A DNA stretch of 15,951 nucleotides, from the NCBI GenBank assembly GCA_018062585.1, contig JAGORY010000018.1, forward strand, positions 1-15,951, given 5' to 3'. Under the pieces are notes generated by a model. That model searched no databases and was not told the DNA's origin. It saw only the letters and a program-made list of their open reading frames with translations. This document shows, one piece after another, positions 13,130-15,951 of the stretch. The position numbers and the translations under genes are program-made. This DNA comes from Candidatus Peribacteraceae bacterium. GTDB taxonomy: Bacteria > Patescibacteriota > Gracilibacteria > Peribacterales > Peribacteraceae. Numbering within the stretch: the stretch's first letter is position 1; each line of letters opens with the position of its first letter.

Positions 13130-15043
13130 ATGGAGAGCCTCGGAACAGTCGCTGGGAGAAGGTCGATCGAAGTCATTCGTGACATGGTGCCTGGCGTAGA
13201 CGAGCGCAGACTCGCAAAGGCTCTTTCGTATGCGTTTATGCTCTACGGAGACCGGACGATGGATCTGCTGCCGCAGATTACATTCTACGATCATGCTGTG
13301 AGGACGGCGCAGCTGCTTGCCGAATTCTGCCCCGACGAAGACGCCATCATTGCGGCTATCCTCCAGCACGCGCTCAAGGTGCCAGAGGCTTCCATCGCTG
13401 AGATCGGCAAAGAATTTGGTCGACCGGTTCGGGACATTGTGAGTCGTATCCATCTTCTGTCGCACCTCTACACCACCGACTGGCGTAAGTCTGTCGATGA
13501 CATGAAGATCATGCTTGTCTCGGTAGCGGACGACATTAGAGTTCTTCTCACGGCGCTCTCGGTGGCGTGCGTTCTTATGGAGCAACTCGAGCACGTGAAG
13601 TCCGAGTACCGGATGCGTCTCTGCAGGCAATCACTGCAGCTCTTTGCACCGGTCGCCGCTCGTCTTGGTATCTACGCACTGAAGTACCGGCTCGAGAAGT
13701 CGGCTTTCCCTGAGTGTTATCCGACGGATGCCCAGCACATCGGTCTTCAGATCAAGCGCCTGCATACTGAACACGGACAATTTCTGGAGCGCTCAGCTGA
13801 ACGCTTAAAGACATTTCTCCACGAGCAGGGGATTGAGGCGCAGGTCATGGCGAGGCAGAAGCAGAGCTACAGCATTTTTCAGAAGATGCACTCGAAGAGT
13901 GTTACTGCGCTTGAGAAAATCACGGACCTCTTTGCGATCCGCGTTGTCGTGAAGACGGTGCCCGACTGCTATCAGACACTCGGCCTGATTCATCAGCTGG
14001 CGACGCCGATCTCGCATCGCTTTAAGGATTACATCTCGTTTCCGAAGCCCAATGGGTACCAGTCCCTCCACACCTGTTTGATCGGGCTTCCGGAAGCGCC
14101 CGACGACGTCATGATAGAAGTGCAGATCCGCACCGCCGACATGCACCGCGAAGCAGAGTACGGTATCGCCGCGCACTGGATGTACAAGGAGCACGGAAGA
14201 AACCGCGTCATGAATTCGGTAAAGCAAATGGAGCTCTCCGACGTGCTCTTAAAGCAGCAGTCCGTCAGTGGCGACGCTCAGGCAGGGGAAGGGATGACAC
14301 TCGTCGATCACATCTATGTGCTCACACCCCGAGGCGACATCATCGAACTTCCAGACGGTGGCACACCGCTCGATTTCGCCTTCACGCTCCATACCGACCT
14401 CGGCCTCAAGTACAAAGCGGCGCGCGTGAATGGCGGCATCGTGCCGATCTCGTACAAGCTGGAGAACGGCGACGTCATCGAGATCCTCACGAACAAGCAT
14501 CCGCGGCCGACACTCCAATGGCTCGAAGAACTTGTGACACCGTCCGGTAGATCCAAGCTCAAGGCGTACTTCTTCTCCCACAACCGTTCGCAGTTCCTCA
14601 CGAAAGGCAAAGACGCTGTGAACGCTGAGCTGAAGATACGTGGTCAGTTACCACTCGATACCGAGCTTTCGGCCGTCGCGCACTATGAAGGCAAGACCAT
14701 CACGCAGAAAGAACGTGAGGATCTGCTCGTGAAAGTCGGTATGGGATCAGTTCGGACGTCATCCATTCTCCGTCATATTCCGCAACGCTCGGCACAGACC
14801 ATGAAATCACGCACTGCGAAAGCGACCGCCGCCAAGAAAGACCGCGTCGGTATCGAAGGCCATGCGCTGACGATGCCGTACCGTTTTGCGAAGTGCTGCA
14901 GTCCAGACCAATCCGACCCCAAGCCCGAGCGCATCATGGGCATCGTTACCCGCAACGGCGTCGTGAACGTGCACCGCTCCGGTTGCCGCATGGTGAAGGC
15001 ATCGGATCCTGAGAGGAAGCTGAAGATGTTCTGGAAGGTCTGA
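13130..15043 (+). CDS. RelA/SpoT-family (p)ppGpp synthetase, hydrolase-degenerate, no ACT domain, 637 aa
   Basis: A long RSH protein that makes the stringent-response alarmone. The N-terminal HD-type domain (~40-180) keeps one His (FYDHAV, H55), but the HD pair and following acidic residues are replaced (AAILQHALKVP, 75-85, where active enzymes have LLHDVIEDT-like sequence), so hydrolysis is probably lost. Synthetase domain: KMHSKSVTALEKITDLFAIRV (252-271), RFKDYISFPKPNGYQSLHT (297-315), EVQIRTADMHREAEYGIAAHW (330-350); residues 297-300 are the RxKD type of bifunctional Rel enzymes. TGS domain ~392-456 (IYVLTPRGDIIELPDG). The zinc-finger domain (~575-625) has AKCCSPD and VHRSGC. It ends at FWKV without an ACT domain. 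Two start codons lie 7-8 codons upstream; ATG 13130 is chosen because of the -10 box. Confidence 0.93.
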   Translation: MESLGTVAGRRSIEVIRDMVPGVDERRLAKALSYAFMLYGDRTMDLLPQITFYDHAVRTAQLLAEFCPDEDAIIAAILQHALKVPEASIAEIGKEFGRPVRDIVSRIHLLSHLYTTDWRKSVDDMKIMLVSVADDIRVLLTALSVACVLMEQLEHVKSEYRMRLCRQSLQLFAPVAARLGIYALKYRLEKSAFPECYPTDAQHIGLQIKRLHTEHGQFLERSAERLKTFLHEQGIEAQVMARQKQSYSIFQKMHSKSVTALEKITDLFAIRVVVKTVPDCYQTLGLIHQLATPISHRFKDYISFPKPNGYQSLHTCLIGLPEAPDDVMIEVQIRTADMHREAEYGIAAHWMYKEHGRNRVMNSVKQMELSDVLLKQQSVSGDAQAGEGMTLVDHIYVLTPRGDIIELPDGGTPLDFAFTLHTDLGLKYKAARVNGGIVPISYKLENGDVIEILTNKHPRPTLQWLEELVTPSGRSKLKAYFFSHNRSQFLTKGKDAVNAELKIRGQLPLDTELSAVAHYEGKTITQKEREDLLVKVGMGSVRTSSILRHIPQRSAQTMKSRTAKATAAKKDRVGIEGHALTMPYRFAKCCSPDQSDPKPERIMGIVTRNGVVNVHRSGCRMVKASDPERKLKMFWKV

Positions 15044-15058
15044 AGACCTAAGGGTGGA

Positions 15059-15079
15059 ATCCTGTAATCAGGATCTTTT
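15059..15079 (+). terminator. Probable terminator of the RelA/SpoT gene
   Basis: ATCCTG-TAAT-CAGGAT followed by CTTTT forms a modest 6-bp hairpin with a short T run, 15 nt after the stop codon. A second small hairpin (AGGTC-TGAA-GACCT, 15036-15049) carries the stop codon in its loop. Confidence 0.6.
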
Positions 15080-15109
15080 CAATAGAACACTCGTGACCTT
15101 TCACACTTC

Positions 15110-15622
15110 TTATTCACCATGTGTTTCCGTGTTTTGAATGAGAATCCCAGTCATGGGCAACTCGGTAGATGAAAGTGATATTCTCATTCCATCTACATTT
15201 TCGAGAGTAATATCTATCGATCCACGCTCTCCCTTGATATGTAGCTTTGTTCCAGATTCAAAATTTATAGCGTTGAAAGTGCTAAGTCGCAGAAATAATG
15301 GTCCAACTAAGACAATATCAGCATCAAAATTATCAAGTTCATCTATCGTTAAACGTCTCACGTCTGCCGGGAGATCAATAACATCAAAATACTTCTCTCG
15401 TATTTTTTCCAATTCCTGTATGCACCAGTTACGGCTTTCCTTTATTTGATTCGATGAAGTATTGAATAAACTTCCGCAAGAATTCTGCACACTCATGAGT
15501 TTTTCACGTATTTCTGGAGTGCATTGACCGAGATTTTCCAAGTCTAGCCTTAGGGTGATTGCTGCAGTTTCGAGGTTACAAAACTGTGCACTGTATCTCA
15601 GTGGTTTATCTGAGCCCATCAT
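15110..15622 (-). CDS. Hypothetical protein from an AT-rich insert, 170 aa
   Basis: The product starts MMGSDKPLRYSAQFCNLE (two ATGs, 15622 and 15619) and has no signal peptide or membrane span. The N-terminal half (~15-85) is mostly helical and charged, with Cys at 15, 34, 49 and 67. The C-terminal half is beta-like, with TKLHIKGERGSIDITLENVDGMRISL (~124-149). I do not recognise the family. The codon use is clearly AT-richer than that of every neighbour, and the gene has a strong promoter of its own. This fits a recently acquired accessory gene. It converges on the RelA/SpoT gene with 66 nt between the stop codons. Confidence 0.75.
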   Translation of the reverse strand: MMGSDKPLRYSAQFCNLETAAITLRLDLENLGQCTPEIREKLMSVQNSCGSLFNTSSNQIKESRNWCIQELEKIREKYFDVIDLPADVRRLTIDELDNFDADIVLVGPLFLRLSTFNAINFESGTKLHIKGERGSIDITLENVDGMRISLSSTELPMTGILIQNTETHGE

Positions 15623-15647
15623 TCGTTGGTGAACTGGTAATGTTTAT

Positions 15648-15675
15648 ATTATAGATGTAAAATGAAAAAAGTCAA
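15648..15675 (-). promoter_or_regulatory. Promoter of the AT-rich hypothetical gene
   Basis: Minus-strand TTGACT (15675-15670), a 16-nt spacer and a perfect TATAAT (15653-15648) form a strong promoter. Transcription should start near 15641, about 19 nt before the ATG at 15622. The leader has no Shine-Dalgarno. Confidence 0.8.
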
Positions 15676-15805
15676 ATCCTAAGCTAAGAAATTGGCTAAC
15701 CCCGATATGCGAAATAGTATTCGAATTGACCGATTTCCGAGCCGTTCTACTACTTCTATTCGTCCAAAGCTACCGGAAAAGCGTCCTTGAGGTATTCATT
15801 CGCGG
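15676..15805. other. Right-hand intergenic stretch
   Basis: Between the promoter of the AT-rich gene and the stop codon of the partial gene at the edge I see no gene. One minus-strand frame between stop codons reads GLTANEYLKDAFPVALDE, but it has no start codon and could at most be a remnant of the adjacent gene after a frameshift. No terminator with a T run is visible. Short AT-rich palindromes such as TTCGAA (15720-15725) are present without clear meaning. Confidence 0.3.
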
Positions 15806-15951
15806 TTAGGCCGCTTTCGCCTTCGGAGCTTCATCGTTGATCATGTGCCCGACCAATGCCTGCATCCGAAGATCGAAACGGATTTGTTCGTAGATCGAAC
15901 CGCCCGGCTGCAATTCTTCCTCCGGAATTTGCCTGCCGCCTTCACTTGAAC
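15806..15951 (-). CDS. C-terminal end of an unidentified gene (partial, 47 residues visible)
   Basis: A minus-strand frame is open from the right edge to a TAA at 15808-15806. The visible tail contains IPEEELQPGGSIYEQIRFDL, then RMQALVGHMINDEAPKAKAA. GC content and codon use match the main genome, unlike the AT-rich gene next to it. The end is acidic then basic/Ala-rich. I cannot name the family from this fragment. A nearby second-frame segment without a start codon lies just past the stop. Confidence 0.55.
   Translation of the reverse strand, partial: SSEGGRQIPEEELQPGGSIYEQIRFDLRMQALVGHMINDEAPKAKAA

Noticed and set aside
13070..13630. 186-codon minus-strand frame opposite the RelA/SpoT gene
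   Set aside because: It overlaps the convincing N-terminal domain of the RSH protein and is rich in His/Arg as shadows are.
15726..15805. GLTANEYLKDAFPVALDE frame suggesting a broken transposase or integrase end
   Set aside because: It is only about 23 codons between stops without a start codon; no inverted terminal repeat or target duplication could be identified nearby.
15886..15900. GTTCG-TAGAT-CGAAC dyad resembling a LexA-type box
   Set aside because: The spacer is 5 nt, the half-sites are in the reverse order, and it is inside a coding region with no promoter; likely chance.
1..15951. tRNA genes, CRISPR arrays and insertion sequences
   Set aside because: I looked for T-loop signatures, evenly spaced direct repeats and transposase motifs on both strands and found none that could be supported.

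Overview
The window looks like bacterial chromosome from a small-genome lineage, most plausibly a member of the Candidate Phyla Radiation (Patescibacteria). This is inference. It rests on the gene mix: divergent-PAP2 (DUF212) protein, double zinc-ribbon protein, AbrB/RelE pair, LytR-CpsA-Psr protein with a LytR_C tail, and an L10 leader with an attenuator. Recognisable Shine-Dalgarno sequences are also nearly absent; start codons are preceded by pyrimidine-rich stretches instead. TAA, TAG and TGA all appear as terminal stops and no long reading frame has an internal TGA, so the code is the standard bacterial one, not the TGA=Gly code of Gracilibacteria/SR1.

Layout. 1-131: edge sequence, no firm gene. 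132-1490 (-): exported protein of unknown function. 1536-2125 (-): a 148-aa unknown protein translationally coupled by a GTGA overlap to a 48-aa single-span membrane protein. 2141-2260 (+): a doubtful 39-aa ORF. 2307-5021 (+): valS. 5086-5575 (+): an AbrB-type antitoxin/RelE-type toxin operon with its own promoter. 5572-7474 (-): a lexA-dinB SOS operon whose promoter carries an imperfect dyad between its -35 and -10 boxes; its last stop codon overlaps the toxin's stop codon in a shared CTAG. 7493-7562: a 19-bp inverted repeat. 7584-10070 (-): LCP ligase followed by a polytopic membrane protein. 10135-10671 (-): nitroreductase. 10728-11177 (-): double zinc-ribbon gene with promoter, hairpin-plus-U-tract in its leader, and a strong terminator. 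11211-11627 (-): divergent PAP2 membrane protein. 11708-13059 (-): rplJ-rplL operon with a near-consensus promoter, L10 leader, attenuator and terminal terminator. 13130-15043 (+): RelA/SpoT-type protein with a degenerate hydrolase site and no ACT domain. 15110-15675 (-): AT-rich unknown gene with its own promoter. 15806-15951 (-): C-terminal end of an unidentified gene.

How the genes fit together. Most are housekeeping functions (tRNA charging, ribosome stalk, ppGpp signalling, cell envelope) joined by stress modules (SOS repressor plus translesion polymerase, toxin-antitoxin). The most unusual signals are in the noncoding DNA. They are a dispersed 20-nt AAAGTGAAAAGTGAAAAACG repeat in three intergenic regions, two of them as long inverted repeats; a probable attenuator in front of the zinc-ribbon gene whose loop is complementary to the start of the transcribed region; consistently pyrimidine-rich, SD-less leaders; and several -10 boxes so close to the start codon that the mRNAs should be leaderless or nearly so.
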